DNA of 64,000 nucleotides from contig NZ_CP109073.1 in NCBI RefSeq assembly GCF_035917415.1, positions 2,812,501-2,876,500 on the forward strand, written 5' to 3'. This document shows, piece after piece, positions 17,939 to 26,119 of this stretch. Source of the DNA: Streptomyces sp. NBC_01803. GTDB taxonomy: Bacteria; Actinomycetota; Actinomycetes; Streptomycetales; Streptomycetaceae. A model generated the notes under the pieces. The model saw only the letters and a list, made by a program, of their open reading frames with translations. It did not search any database and was not told the DNA's origin. Both the position numbers and the translations under genes were made by a program. Numbering within the stretch: position 1 is the stretch's first letter; the number at the start of each line of letters is the position of its first letter.

Positions 17939-18952
17939 ATAGTCCGCGTAGGCGACGATGTCCTCGGTGAAGAGCGCCAAGAGGTAGGGGTTGCTCTCGC
18001 GGCAGTAGAAATGTCGGTACTCGAAGAGCTGCCCAACCGCCTCCCGAACCGCTTTCGTCGGATTCTGAGCGCTGACAACCTTACCCTCAACGAGCCATTC
18101 TCCTCCGACGGACGTCAGCATGAGGTCCCTGGGATGCACTTCGGTGTCGGCTTCGAATCCCTGAGCCTGAATGTATTCGCCGAACGCACGTATCAGGGTC
18201 TCATGTCGACGCGTCCTCACCTGATCGCGCTCCGGGGTATGAACTCGGTAGTCACTATCATCCTTAGGCCGGAAGCCACTCAGCTTCTTACGTGGCGCCT
18301 GGTCAACCCATTTCCTCGCCGTACTGGCGGGCAGCTGATCCTCCACCTCGGAATTCCACGTCTCGCGATCGACGGCAGCCGCGAGTTGCAGAATCGCCAT
18401 TGCTTCCCAGAGATCATCCCGAAGGTCCGCTTCGGCGGGCAGATGCGGTATCTCATAGCGGCGAGCGGCGATACTTGCCTCTTCGTAGGCAGTTGGCCGC
18501 CAGTCCGCAGTCTTCACACCAAGTCGAGGCCGCTCACGCCAACCGTCGAGAGCGTCCTGCAACATAGCCGCCTGCAATCTCTCGGCGTTAGCCCGGAGCC
18601 GCCTGTGTACCGCGCGGTTCTTGCGAGGAGTGGCCCCCGCCCCTTCCACACCCTGTTGCAGGGTCAACGTCACCGATGTGAGGTCTTTCGCGAAGATATA
18701 GGCCAAATACAGCCCTTCTCGGGGCTTCTCATTGATGTCCGGATCGAAGACACCAATCCACGGGCAGAAAGCGGAACCACCTCGGCCGCCATGCCCCTCC
18801 GCGAACGTTCCGATAGGAAGGGGTAGGGACATGTGGCTCACCCGACGTAGCAACTCCTGCCCAGGGGTGCCTTTAGTAGTCTTCGCTGACCGATCGTACG
18901 TGCTCGCGACACGCAGGAGGAGGTCGCGAAGGTCCATCTCGTTGGCCGACAT
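17846..18952 (-). CDS. McrB-N (DUF3578)-like protein with PD-(D/E)XK-type end, solitary
   Basis: 368 residues. The N-terminal half fits the MrcB_N/DUF3578 family: LPLPIGT, then CPWIGVFD and EGLYLAYIFAKDLTSVTLTL, ending QQGV. Near residue 290 RDLMLTSVGGEWLVEGK has the spacing of a PD-(D/E)XK nuclease core (D...E-x-K), followed by AVGQLFEYRHF, a typical helix of such folds. MrcB_N domains recognise DNA in type IV restriction proteins; here there is no GTPase or helicase partner. The gene is much lower in GC than its neighbours and overlaps the end of the preceding gene, so it is probably transferred. A self-contained restriction or defence nuclease is the most likely role. Confidence 0.7.
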   Translation of the reverse strand: MSANEMDLRDLLLRVASTYDRSAKTTKGTPGQELLRRVSHMSLPLPIGTFAEGHGGRGGSAFCPWIGVFDPDINEKPREGLYLAYIFAKDLTSVTLTLQQGVEGAGATPRKNRAVHRRLRANAERLQAAMLQDALDGWRERPRLGVKTADWRPTAYEEASIAARRYEIPHLPAEADLRDDLWEAMAILQLAAAVDRETWNSEVEDQLPASTARKWVDQAPRKKLSGFRPKDDSDYRVHTPERDQVRTRRHETLIRAFGEYIQAQGFEADTEVHPRDLMLTSVGGEWLVEGKVVSAQNPTKAVREAVGQLFEYRHFYCRESNPYLLALFTEDIVAYADYLETLRIGSVWKTQEGWAGSRSAVEWGIVAP

Positions 18953-19020
18953 GACCCCATGGTGTCAACCACAGCTCGCCTTCGGTACCCGAATGGGTGA
19001 TCTCCACAGCCACACGATAG

Positions 19021-19251
19021 CTACCTCCCCCTACGCCGAGCCGGGGAACGGCGGGTGGCCCAGAGGATCGTAGGGGGGCGCATCGTGAAGGACTCGCCGG
19101 TGGTGAACTCCAGGCGTTTCGCGCCCTGGGCGAGCGTGATCATGTCGCTGACTGTGAACAGGTAGCCGCCGACCATCAGTTGGTCGCCGCGTTGGACCGT
19201 GGAGGCGTCGACCTCCACGGTCACGATCACGCCGACGTTCGAGGCGTTCAT
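19021..19251 (-). CDS. Small hypothetical protein of the XRE module
   Basis: 76 residues: a beta-rich core (VGVIVTVEVDASTV, GDQLMVGGYLFTVSDM) and an Arg-rich tail. A strong AGGAGGGG ribosome site lies before the ATG. The ATG overlaps the stop of the gene before it (ATGA), so the two are translated together. I recognise the type from streptomycete regulator clusters but not its function. The prophage module has a differently sequenced small gene in exactly this place. Confidence 0.7.
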   Translation of the reverse strand: MNASNVGVIVTVEVDASTVQRGDQLMVGGYLFTVSDMITLAQGAKRLEFTTGESFTMRPPTILWATRRSPARRRGR

Positions 19252-19793
19252 CGGCCCCTCCTCTCTCGCCAGGCGTGGCACCAGCAGTCGCACGCCTGAT
19301 AGATCACCGCGCTGTCGCGAGGGGACGGCGGTGCCTCCGCCTTCGTGCATGCGGCATGGCTGTTCATGGAGCACTCGGCCGTGCGGAAGCTTTCGATCGG
19401 ACGAGGTCGCTCAGTGGTGGCGACGACCAGTGCCTCGTACAGCCGACCGGGGTGCGTCAGGCAGCTCCCGCGCGGCGGGATGCGCCAGCGGGTCGCCGGG
19501 CCCTTGATCCAGGTCGGCGGGGGGATGGGCATCACGCTGCCGCTGCCGAGCAGTTGGACGCCGGGCAGCCGCCACGTGCCCGTCGTGCCCCGCTCGACCA
19601 GCCAGCACATCGTGCCCTGGGCCTGATCTTCGACCACCGGGCCCGATCGACCATCCAGCCAGGTGATCGCGCGTACGCCGTCGGAACGGACGACGCGCAC
19701 GGCATCCCACCACCTTCCGCATGGCAGAACGCGCACGCCTTGGTCATCCAGCGGAATCCACGGAGGAGCCGCTGCGGTCTCTCGCGGTCTCAT
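19248..19793 (-). CDS. Hypothetical protein with Cys-rich tail, divergent to an XRE-TPR regulator
   Basis: 181 residues. Shared features with the prophage gene at 43161-43712 are PCG..WDAV near the start, VVED....WLV, W.LPGVQLLGSG, IPP, RW.I.P, LTHPGRLYEALV and a CDCWCH tail, which together establish homology. The tail could bind a metal. The early PCG-x-x-F/W-D-x-V block weakly recalls the N-terminus of streptomycete prim-pol proteins; that is a lead only. Its start is divergent from the XRE regulator, 147 bases away. Function unknown; a DNA-related or regulatory partner role is likely from context. Confidence 0.65.
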   Translation of the reverse strand: MRPRETAAAPPWIPLDDQGVRVLPCGRWWDAVRVVRSDGVRAITWLDGRSGPVVEDQAQGTMCWLVERGTTGTWRLPGVQLLGSGSVMPIPPPTWIKGPATRWRIPPRGSCLTHPGRLYEALVVATTERPRPIESFRTAECSMNSHAACTKAEAPPSPRDSAVIYQACDCWCHAWRERRGR

Positions 19794-19940
19794 GCGTTCA
19801 CAGAAGCGCGGCGAGACTTCGGAGCGCAGCTCCCGATGCGGGGAACGACGACCGTATGCGAGAGACGCATCAGCACGCGAGCGCTCCACTACGTTGGGTA
19901 TTCTGCGTCGTACTTCCCCCCTCTGCTCATAGGACCGCGT

Positions 19941-21152
19941 ATGGGGCTCTTCGCACGGAATCACAGACTCGGCGAGACCATCGCGGAGGCCAGGCGAGAT
20001 CGTGGTCTCACGCAGCGGCAGCTGGCCGACCTGTGCGGATACAGCCAGAGCACGATCAGCCGGCTCGAACGAGGTCTTCAGTCGGTCCACGACGTCCGCA
20101 TGCTCGCGCTGGTCGCCGACCGGCTGGGTATCGCTCACGAGCGAGTGGGACTGTCGAGCGAGGGTGCATCGACGCAGAATGAGCGTGTGAATCGTCGCCA
20201 CTTTCTCGGCGCGTCGGCCGCGCTCGGAATGCCCGCCCTCCCTGACGACATCGCGACGGCTCATCGGGCTGTGAACCCCGCCGTGGTCGACCATCTGCGG
20301 CGTCTGCGGGCCACACTCGTGCAGTCGGACAGTTTGTACGGACCTCGTTCGGTCATCGGCACGGTGCAGGATCACCTCAAGGTTCTGGCGCAACAGCTCC
20401 TCCCGGCCACCACGGGCCGGCTTCGCCGCGCCCTGCTTCAGACGAGTGCCGAATGGGCGGAGTTCGCCGGCTGGTTGCACGAGGATCTCGGTCAGCCCGA
20501 GCGCAGTCTGTGGTGGTCCGACCGAGCGATGGAGTGGGCGCAGGAGGCAGACGATCCCGCCCGGCAGTCCTTCATCCTCATGCGAAAGGCTCAGCAGTCC
20601 GCCAACCTGTCGCAGCCCCAACGGACTCTTGGTCTTGCCGCCGCCGCCCTGCGGGTGAGAGGCGACGTCGCGCAACGCGTCCGGGCCTCGGCCCATCTTC
20701 AGCTCGCTCACGGCCATGCGTGGGGTGGTGACCAGACCGAGACCGCCCGAGCTCTGGACGCCGCCCGGGAGATGGTCGATGACGGTGAGACGCCGACTGA
20801 TGGACTCGGCGGCTACTGCGTGCCCGCCTACGTTGAGATACAGCGCGCGAGTTGCCTGCTGCGGCTGGGTAAACCCGCCGAGGCCGTGACCGTTTACGAA
20901 CGGGCCCTCGGCACCTGGCCGTCACAGTACGAGCGTGAACGCGGCCTGCATCTTGCGCGCTTCGCCAACGCTCACGCGGCCAATCGGGATCCGGACGAGG
21001 CGTGTGCCGTAGGCGGCCAAGCACTGGAGATCATTCGCGAGACGGCATCGCGGCGCACGAAGGCGGAGTTGCAGCGTGTGGTGACGGGCCTGGCGCCGTG
21101 GCGTCGGATGTCTGCGGTGCGCGACCTTACCGAGGCGGTCTCCGTGCTGTAA
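19941..21152 (+). CDS. XRE-family regulator with TPR-like domain
   Basis: 403 residues. A clean XRE helix-turn-helix is at about 8-62 (LGETIAEARRDRGLTQRQLA, GYSQSTISRLERG). A VNRRHFLGASAALG segment near residue 85 follows; this is usual in streptomycete regulators of this kind and is not an export signal. The last 280 residues are TPR-like helices. The ATG has AGGA upstream and precedes the HTH by the normal few residues. It faces a divergent Cys-tailed gene and is followed 36 bases on by a reductase gene, so it probably controls both. Relatives sense peptides or small ligands through the TPR domain. Confidence 0.82.
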   Translation: MGLFARNHRLGETIAEARRDRGLTQRQLADLCGYSQSTISRLERGLQSVHDVRMLALVADRLGIAHERVGLSSEGASTQNERVNRRHFLGASAALGMPALPDDIATAHRAVNPAVVDHLRRLRATLVQSDSLYGPRSVIGTVQDHLKVLAQQLLPATTGRLRRALLQTSAEWAEFAGWLHEDLGQPERSLWWSDRAMEWAQEADDPARQSFILMRKAQQSANLSQPQRTLGLAAAALRVRGDVAQRVRASAHLQLAHGHAWGGDQTETARALDAAREMVDDGETPTDGLGGYCVPAYVEIQRASCLLRLGKPAEAVTVYERALGTWPSQYERERGLHLARFANAHAANRDPDEACAVGGQALEIIRETASRRTKAELQRVVTGLAPWRRMSAVRDLTEAVSVL

Positions 21153-21188
21153 CTAGGATCTGTTCCGGGACAGTCGTCGGGAGGGTCT

Positions 21189-21914
21189 GTGCGGATCAGC
21201 CAGTTGGTCGGGGTCGATGAATGGGGCACGGTCGAAGGGCGGCCCTATGTCGTCTACAAGTACGCCGCGACGCTGGACGGCCGGATCGCGGCGGCGGACA
21301 GCACCAGTCAGTGGATCACGAGTCCGGAGTCGCGGGCGGAGGTTCACGCCTTGCGCGCCGCCTGTCAGGCGACCGTCGTCGGCTCGGGGACCCAGCAGGC
21401 CGACGACCCGCACCTCGCGGTTCGGTCGGGCTGGGATGATCCTCGGCTCCAGATCCCCGTCCAGGTCGAGCGGCAGCCGTGGCGTGTTGTGGTGGACACC
21501 AACGCCCGTACCCCCAAGGGGGCGAGGGTATTGGACGATGTCGCGCCCACGCTGATCGCCGTCGCGGAGGACGCGGACGCACGGCACTTCGAAGATGCGG
21601 CCACCGTCGTACGGCTGCCGCGCGCCGCCGACGGGCGCGGTCTGGAACTGCCCGCGTTGCTGGAGGAGTTGCGTGCGCGCGGGGTGCGCGGGATGTTCCT
21701 GGAAGGGGGGCCGACGCTGGCCGCTTCGTTCGTCTCGGCCGGGCTGGTGGACCGGATCATCGCGTACATCGCGCCCGCCCTGCTGGGGAACGGCAAGAGC
21801 GCGCTCCAGGGCGGGACCGTCGAGACCATGGCGGACATTCTGCGCTGTGACCTGCTGGACGTCGCGCGATCCGGGCCCGACGTACGGCTCCTCGCTCGGC
21901 CTCAGCGGCCCTGA
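21189..21914 (+). CDS. RibD C-terminal-type reductase (dihydrofolate-reductase-like)
   Basis: 241 residues, of the fold used in riboflavin synthesis to reduce 5-amino-6-ribosylaminouracil phosphate. It shows YVVYKYAATLDGRIAAADS, SQWITSPESRAEVHALRA, VVGSGTQQADDPHL and MFLEGGPTLAASF, the substrate and NADPH sites. The deaminase half of RibD is absent, so the enzyme is a stand-alone reductase, possibly for a modified pyrimidine or folate-like compound. GTG start with GGGAGGG 4 bases upstream. It follows the XRE regulator closely and is followed by a NUDIX gene, probably one transcription unit. Confidence 0.85.
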   Translation: MRISQLVGVDEWGTVEGRPYVVYKYAATLDGRIAAADSTSQWITSPESRAEVHALRAACQATVVGSGTQQADDPHLAVRSGWDDPRLQIPVQVERQPWRVVVDTNARTPKGARVLDDVAPTLIAVAEDADARHFEDAATVVRLPRAADGRGLELPALLEELRARGVRGMFLEGGPTLAASFVSAGLVDRIIAYIAPALLGNGKSALQGGTVETMADILRCDLLDVARSGPDVRLLARPQRP

Positions 21915-21972
21915 CGGCGAGTTCCCGGTGTGTACTCAGTCCGGGGCTGTGCCGAGTCGGAGAACCCCGCCG

Positions 21973-22494
21973 ATGAGGCCCAGCCCCGCCGACCCGGCCG
22001 CGTGGAACGCCTACCTCGCCGAGGGCAACGCCAAGCAGGCACGCAAACGCGTCGCCGCCGATGTCCTCCTGCGCGACCAGGCCGACCGACTCCTTCTGGT
22101 CAACCCCACCTACAAACCCGGCTGGGACCTTCCCGGCGGCATGGCCGAAGCCAACGAGTCCCCCCACGACGCTGCGGTACGCGAACTGCGCGAAGAACTC
22201 GGCCACACACCCAACCTCCGTCAACTGCTCGTCGTGGACTGGGTCCCGCCCCACGGCCCCTGGGACGACCTCCTCGCCTTCGTCTTCGACGGCGGCACCC
22301 TCACCGACACCCAGGCCGCCCACCTGCGGCCTCACGACACCGAACTCTCCGCAACCGCCTTCATGCCCCTGGAAACAGCCCGCGACCTGCTCAATCCAAG
22401 ACTGCGCCGCAGACTCGACGCGGCCGTACGCGCCCTCGGCAGCGGACAGCCAGCGTATCTTCGCGATGGCGCGGCCGACTGGGGATCACTCTGA
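21973..22494 (+). CDS. NUDIX hydrolase
   Basis: 173 residues. The complete Nudix box is GGMAEANESPHDAAVREL then REELGH. The preceding LLVNPTYKPGWDLPGG is typical of nucleoside-diphosphate hydrolases that clean up damaged or modified nucleotides. It lies about 60 bases after the RibD-type reductase. Together they suggest nucleotide or cofactor metabolism, but the substrate cannot be read from the sequence. Codon use shifts to C-rich here compared with the previous gene. Confidence 0.85.
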   Translation: MRPSPADPAAWNAYLAEGNAKQARKRVAADVLLRDQADRLLLVNPTYKPGWDLPGGMAEANESPHDAAVRELREELGHTPNLRQLLVVDWVPPHGPWDDLLAFVFDGGTLTDTQAAHLRPHDTELSATAFMPLETARDLLNPRLRRRLDAAVRALGSGQPAYLRDGAADWGSL

Positions 22495-22522
22495 AATCCC
22501 GCTTCGAGGAACCCACATCACC

Positions 22523-23065
22523 GTGACCTCAGAGGACTGGCCCCGGCTCTTGGTCGTGGACGTCGAGGGCAACAGCGCGACACCGCCCGACCTGGCCGAA
22601 GTCGCCGCCCTGGCCATCCGTAACGGCACCCCCGACACCACCACCGCCGGGTCCTGACTCATCCAACCGCCCGTGATCCGTCACCCCGTTCGCCACCGGC
22701 GTCCACAAGCTGACGAACGAGCGTCTGACCACCTGCCCGCCCTGGACGGCCGTGGCCGACGAGGTACGGCCATGCTGGACGACACCTGGATCCGCCGCCC
22801 ACAACGCCACCGCCGACTACCGCGCCCTCGGCCGCCACCTTCCGGGCCGGCAACCGGCAGGCGTGATCGACACCCTCCGCCTCTCCCGCACCACCTACCC
22901 CGACGCCGAGCGCCACACCTGGACCCGATGGCCGGATACGCGGGCCTTGATCTCACGGCGGCCCCGGCCCACCGCGACCGCGGCACCTACGACGCTTACG
23001 CACCGCCCTTGGTGAAGCGCTGCTGGAAGCGGCGAAAGCGCGCTACGACATTGAGCCGCGTCTGA
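22523..23065 (+). pseudogene. Broken 3'-5' exonuclease (DnaQ/RNase T type)
   Basis: A GTG start opens LLVVDVEGNSATPPDLAE, the first exonuclease motif (D-x-E), but the frame ends after about 45 residues. The homology continues in another frame from about 22690: VTPFATGVHKLTNERL, then AAHNATADYRALGRHLPG and VIDTLRLSRTTYPDAERH. It ends in a third frame with MAGYAGLDLTAAPAHRDRG and TYDAYAP. At least two frameshifts and missing residues show a decayed gene. It lies directly after the NUDIX gene, in the same direction. Confidence 0.75.
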
Positions 23066-23118
23066 TCAGGCCAGGAGGCGGTCGGTCTGGGGCCGGCGGT
23101 GGCGGAAGAGTCGCATCG

Positions 23119-24060
23119 TCAGAGCGACGCCTCGGTGAGCCGGGTGACGTCGGCGTCGGTGAGGGTCACATCGGCCACCGCGAGCAGGGCGGGGAGCTGG
23201 TCGAGGGTGCGGGCGCTGGCGATGGGGGCGGCGACCGTGGGCTGGACGGCGAGCCAGGCGAGGGCGATCGTGGCGACCTCGGCCTGGTGGGCGGCGGCGA
23301 TCTCGTCCAGGGCGGTGAGCACGCGGCGGCCGTGCTCCGTCTCCAGGTGCTGGGCCGCGCGGCCGGCGCGGGCACTCGAAACGGCGGCGTTCGGGCGGTA
23401 CTTGCCGGTGAGGAAGCCGGCGGCCAGCGCGAAGTACGGCATGGCGGCCAGGCCGTAGCGGGTGGCCAGGTCGGCGAGAGGGCCTTCGTAGGTGTCGCGG
23501 GAGACGAGGTTGTAGTGGGGCTGGATCGCGACGTAACGGGCCTTGTTCTCCCGGGTGGAGAACTCCAGGGAGGCTTCGAGGCGGGCCGGGGAGATGTTGG
23601 AGACGCCGATCTCGCGGACCTTGCCGGCCCGCACGAGGTCGTCCAGGGCGGTGATGATCTCCGCGACCTCGACCGACTCGTCGTCGAAGTGCGTGTAGTA
23701 CAGGTCGATGCGGTCGGTGCCGAGCCGGCGCAGGGACTCCTCGGCGGCGCCCTTGATGGTGGCGGCGGACAGGCCCTTGAAGTCGGGATGCGCGCCCACC
23801 TTCGTGGCCACCACAATGTCGTCGCGCCGACCGCGCCGGGCCAGCCAGCGGCCGATGATCGTCTCGGATTCGCCGCCCGCATTGCCCTCGATCCAGGCGG
23901 AGTAGCTGTCGGCGGTGTCCACGAAGTTCCCGCCGGCCTCGGCGTAGGCGTCGAGAACGGCGAACGACTCCGCTTCGTCGGCCGTCCAGCCGAAGACGTT
24001 GCCCCCCAGGCAGAGGGGGAAGACCTCGAAAGCGCCGACGGCGTGCCTCTGTGCAGTCAT
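23119..24060 (-). CDS. Aldo/keto reductase
   Basis: 313 residues, complete TIM-barrel NADPH-dependent oxidoreductase. Catalytic motifs are GGNFVDTADSYSAW (D and Y), VVATKVGAH (K) and DLYYTHFDD (H). REIGVSNISP and PHYNLVSRDTYEG follow in order. Family members reduce aldehydes and ketones of metabolites; the sequence does not give the substrate. The ATG is right at the conserved beginning. It stands alone between the exonuclease remnant and the M23 peptidase gene. Confidence 0.9.
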   Translation of the reverse strand: MTAQRHAVGAFEVFPLCLGGNVFGWTADEAESFAVLDAYAEAGGNFVDTADSYSAWIEGNAGGESETIIGRWLARRGRRDDIVVATKVGAHPDFKGLSAATIKGAAEESLRRLGTDRIDLYYTHFDDESVEVAEIITALDDLVRAGKVREIGVSNISPARLEASLEFSTRENKARYVAIQPHYNLVSRDTYEGPLADLATRYGLAAMPYFALAAGFLTGKYRPNAAVSSARAGRAAQHLETEHGRRVLTALDEIAAAHQAEVATIALAWLAVQPTVAAPIASARTLDQLPALLAVADVTLTDADVTRLTEASL

Positions 24061-24120
24061 GCGGCCAGCGTAAACTCGGTGGCCCTGGCGTCAGGGGAGC
24101 CGCCAGGGCCATCGGAGGCG

Positions 24121-25188
24121 TCAGACCGTGATGCCCTTGTCGCGCAGCCAGAGCAGCGGGTCGATGGCGGTGTCGCCACCGGGGCGGACCTCCAGGTGGA
24201 GGTGGGGACCGGTGGAGTTGCCCGTGGAGCCGACGCGGCCGACGGTGTCGCCGGTGACGATCTCCTGCCCGGTGGACACGCTCATCGAGGACAGGTGGCA
24301 GTACCAGACCTCGGTGCCGTCCTCCAACTCGACGATGACGCGGTATCCGTACGAGCCGGCCCAGGCGGCCTCCGTGACGGTGCCGGTGTGCACGTTCTTG
24401 ACCGGCGTGCCGGTCGGGGCGGCGAAGTCGGTGCCGGTGTGGGTGGTCTGCCACATCGAGCCGCTCTCACCGAAGTAGGTGGAGAGGCGGTAGTCGTTGA
24501 GGGGCAGGGTGAAGCTGGCACGCAGCTGCTCCAGCCGCTCGGCCTCCTCGCGTTCGCGCCGCCGCTCCTCCTCGGCGGCCCGCTCGGCCTCGGCCACGGC
24601 CGCGGCTTCCTCGGCGGCGGCGGCCTCGGCCTCCTGGACGGCGGCGGTGACGGCCTGGGTTTCCGCGTTGGCGTCCTGCTGGTCGGCCTGCTGGAGGAGG
24701 CGGGTGCGCAGGGCCTCGCCCGCGTCGAGCACACCGGCGGGCCCGGACGGTGCCTCGGCGAGAGCGGCGGCGGAGTCGGCGGTCGCGGTATCGGCGGTCG
24801 CGGTGTCGGCGGTCGCGGTGTCGGCACCGGAGTCCGTGCCGGTGAGCAGGTCGCCGAGGACGGGGATGGTCGCCATCTCGTCCGCGGCGGTGTCCACGCC
24901 GGCGACGGCGCTCGCGCCCTCCTCGTTGGCCGTGGCCATGCCGCCCGCGCCGACCGCGGCGAACACGCCGACGCCGAGCACCGCGCGGCTGCGGGCGATG
25001 GTGCCGCCACGCTGGCGGGCGACACGGTGCCGCCCGCGCACCGGAAGGAGGGTGTCCTCGCTGGGATTCCACTCGCCGTACGTCTCGCCGTCGTCGGCCT
25101 TCGGCCCGAAGTAGGCCGGGTACGTGCCGGGCGAGCCGTACGTGTCCAAGTGCGTGCCCTCTATCGAGGCATGCCGGTTCGACGCCAC
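24121..25188 (-). CDS. M23-family cell wall endopeptidase under riboswitch control
   Basis: 355 residues. An N-terminal cytoplasmic-like stretch leads to a membrane or signal segment (VLGVGVFAAVGAGGMATA, near residue 75). A Thr/Ala/Asp repeat region and a long Ala/Glu/Arg coiled coil (about 155-230) follow. The C-terminal LytM domain has HTGTDFAAPTGTPV and HLHLEVRPGG with the zinc ligands. Such enzymes cut peptide cross-links of peptidoglycan; the coiled coil is typical of those acting in growth or germination. The GTG start follows AAAGGAGAG by about 9 bases, downstream of a c-di-AMP riboswitch. The TATADTATAD repeat is likely to vary in length. Confidence 0.88.
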   Translation of the reverse strand: MASNRHASIEGTHLDTYGSPGTYPAYFGPKADDGETYGEWNPSEDTLLPVRGRHRVARQRGGTIARSRAVLGVGVFAAVGAGGMATANEEGASAVAGVDTAADEMATIPVLGDLLTGTDSGADTATADTATADTATADSAAALAEAPSGPAGVLDAGEALRTRLLQQADQQDANAETQAVTAAVQEAEAAAAEEAAAVAEAERAAEEERRREREEAERLEQLRASFTLPLNDYRLSTYFGESGSMWQTTHTGTDFAAPTGTPVKNVHTGTVTEAAWAGSYGYRVIVELEDGTEVWYCHLSSMSVSTGQEIVTGDTVGRVGSTGNSTGPHLHLEVRPGGDTAIDPLLWLRDKGITV

Positions 25189-25211
25189 GGAGGCGCTCTC
25201 CTTTCCTTCCT

Positions 25212-25362
25212 TCCGCCTACCGGGTTAGCTGACGGGTTCGGAGCAGGAAGGTCTCCTACGGAAGGGCGGCGGCTGGTGGCTGCCGACAGTCCGATTCACC
25301 CCAAGTGGTGGGTCCCCGGTTCCATTGGTGCAGTTGTTTCGCACGTGCCGGATTCGGCGAGT
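25212..25362 (-). ncRNA. c-di-AMP (ydaO/yuaA) riboswitch
   Basis: Read on the minus strand the leader has the conserved blocks of actinobacterial ydaO riboswitches in order: CGCCGAATCC, ACCGGGGACCCACC, TTGGGGTGAATCGG, CCTTCCTGCTCCGAACCCG and TCAGCTAACCCGGTAGGCGG. It ends just before the ribosome site of an M23 peptidase. In streptomycetes this class switches off cell wall hydrolase and resuscitation genes when c-di-AMP is high; that role is known, its action here inferred. Confidence 0.88.
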
Positions 25363-25582
25363 GAGCACGGCGCCGTCTCTTGTGACGGCGGTGACGACCG
25401 CGCTGCGTTATCGAACGTTAATAGAAGCTGCCGCCAGATTCCAAGTGCTTGAGGGAATAAACCCGAGCCCTTGACCAGGATTTTCAGTCCCGAAGCGCTG
25501 CAAATCCGGCAAATCGACGCCGATTTATAGGGGGCTGAGCATCTGACAGTACGTCAATTGTTATGTGAGGAGCGCCACATGC
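25363..25582. other. Upstream part of the riboswitch leader
   Basis: AT-richer than its surroundings, with several possible promoter words (for example TTGACG near 25556 on the minus strand) but no correctly spaced pair I would defend. No gene seen. It should contain the promoter of the riboswitch transcript and the 3' end of the HxlR gene's transcript. Confidence 0.4.
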
Positions 25583-26062
25583 TCACCCCTCGTGGTCGCG
25601 TGCGTCGTATGTGGCACGGGCGGCGGCGATCTCGCGCTGATGCTCCTCGGTCCAGGTGACCAACGACTGGATCGTCGCGTGCAGCGTGGAACCGAGCGGC
25701 GTCAGCGCGTAGTCGACGCGCGGCGGCACGGTCGCGCGCACGGTCCGGCTCACCAGGCCGTCACGCTCCAGGTGTCGCAGCGTCCGGGTCAGCATCCGCT
25801 GGCTCACGCCGTCGATCTCGCGGCGCAGCTCGGTGAACCGCAGGCTCTGGCAGTCGAGGAGCGCGATGACGAGCAGCGACCACTTGTCCGCGATCCGGTC
25901 GAGGATCTGGCGGACTTCGCAGTCCTCGCGCACATCCCACTGCTTCACGTCATACGCGTACGCGTCGGAGCCGCCGCCGTCATCGCAGGTCGGGCCCACG
26001 GTATCCCCGGTGTTCCCGAGGGACTTCGAAGTGCCTTCTTCCATGCGGAGATGGTTCCCCAT
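25583..26062 (-). CDS. HxlR-family transcriptional regulator
   Basis: About 159 residues. The winged helix-turn-helix domain covers the middle: CEVRQILDRIADKWSLLVIA, LRFTELRREIDGVSQRMLTR, TLRHLERDGLVSR and PPRVDYALTPLG. It has the CEVRQIL opening with a Cys typical of HxlR proteins, some of which sense electrophiles or redox change. The ATG giving MGNHLRMEEG was taken; a second ATG six codons in is possible and neither has a clear ribosome site. It is divergent from an MFS exporter, the usual arrangement for local control. Confidence 0.85.
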   Translation of the reverse strand: MGNHLRMEEGTSKSLGNTGDTVGPTCDDGGGSDAYAYDVKQWDVREDCEVRQILDRIADKWSLLVIALLDCQSLRFTELRREIDGVSQRMLTRTLRHLERDGLVSRTVRATVPPRVDYALTPLGSTLHATIQSLVTWTEEHQREIAAARATYDARDHEG

Positions 26063-26090
26063 GATGCTGTCGGTTACAAGGAGGAACCGT
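26050..26090. promoter_or_regulatory. Candidate HxlR operator
   Basis: ATGGTTCC and GGAACCGT, one mismatch from an inverted repeat, flank the HxlR start in the divergent region, about 24 bases apart. Divergent HxlR genes are commonly autoregulated from such sites. Weakly supported: the spacing is long. Confidence 0.3.
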
Positions 26091-26119
26091 CTCTGATCTG
26101 CCCCGAAGGGAACCTGCCC

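Noticed and set aside
19275..19940. Upstream extension of the island XRE regulator
   Set aside because: The additional 222 residues overlap the opposite-strand Cys-tailed gene, and the HTH begins immediately after the ATG at 19,941.
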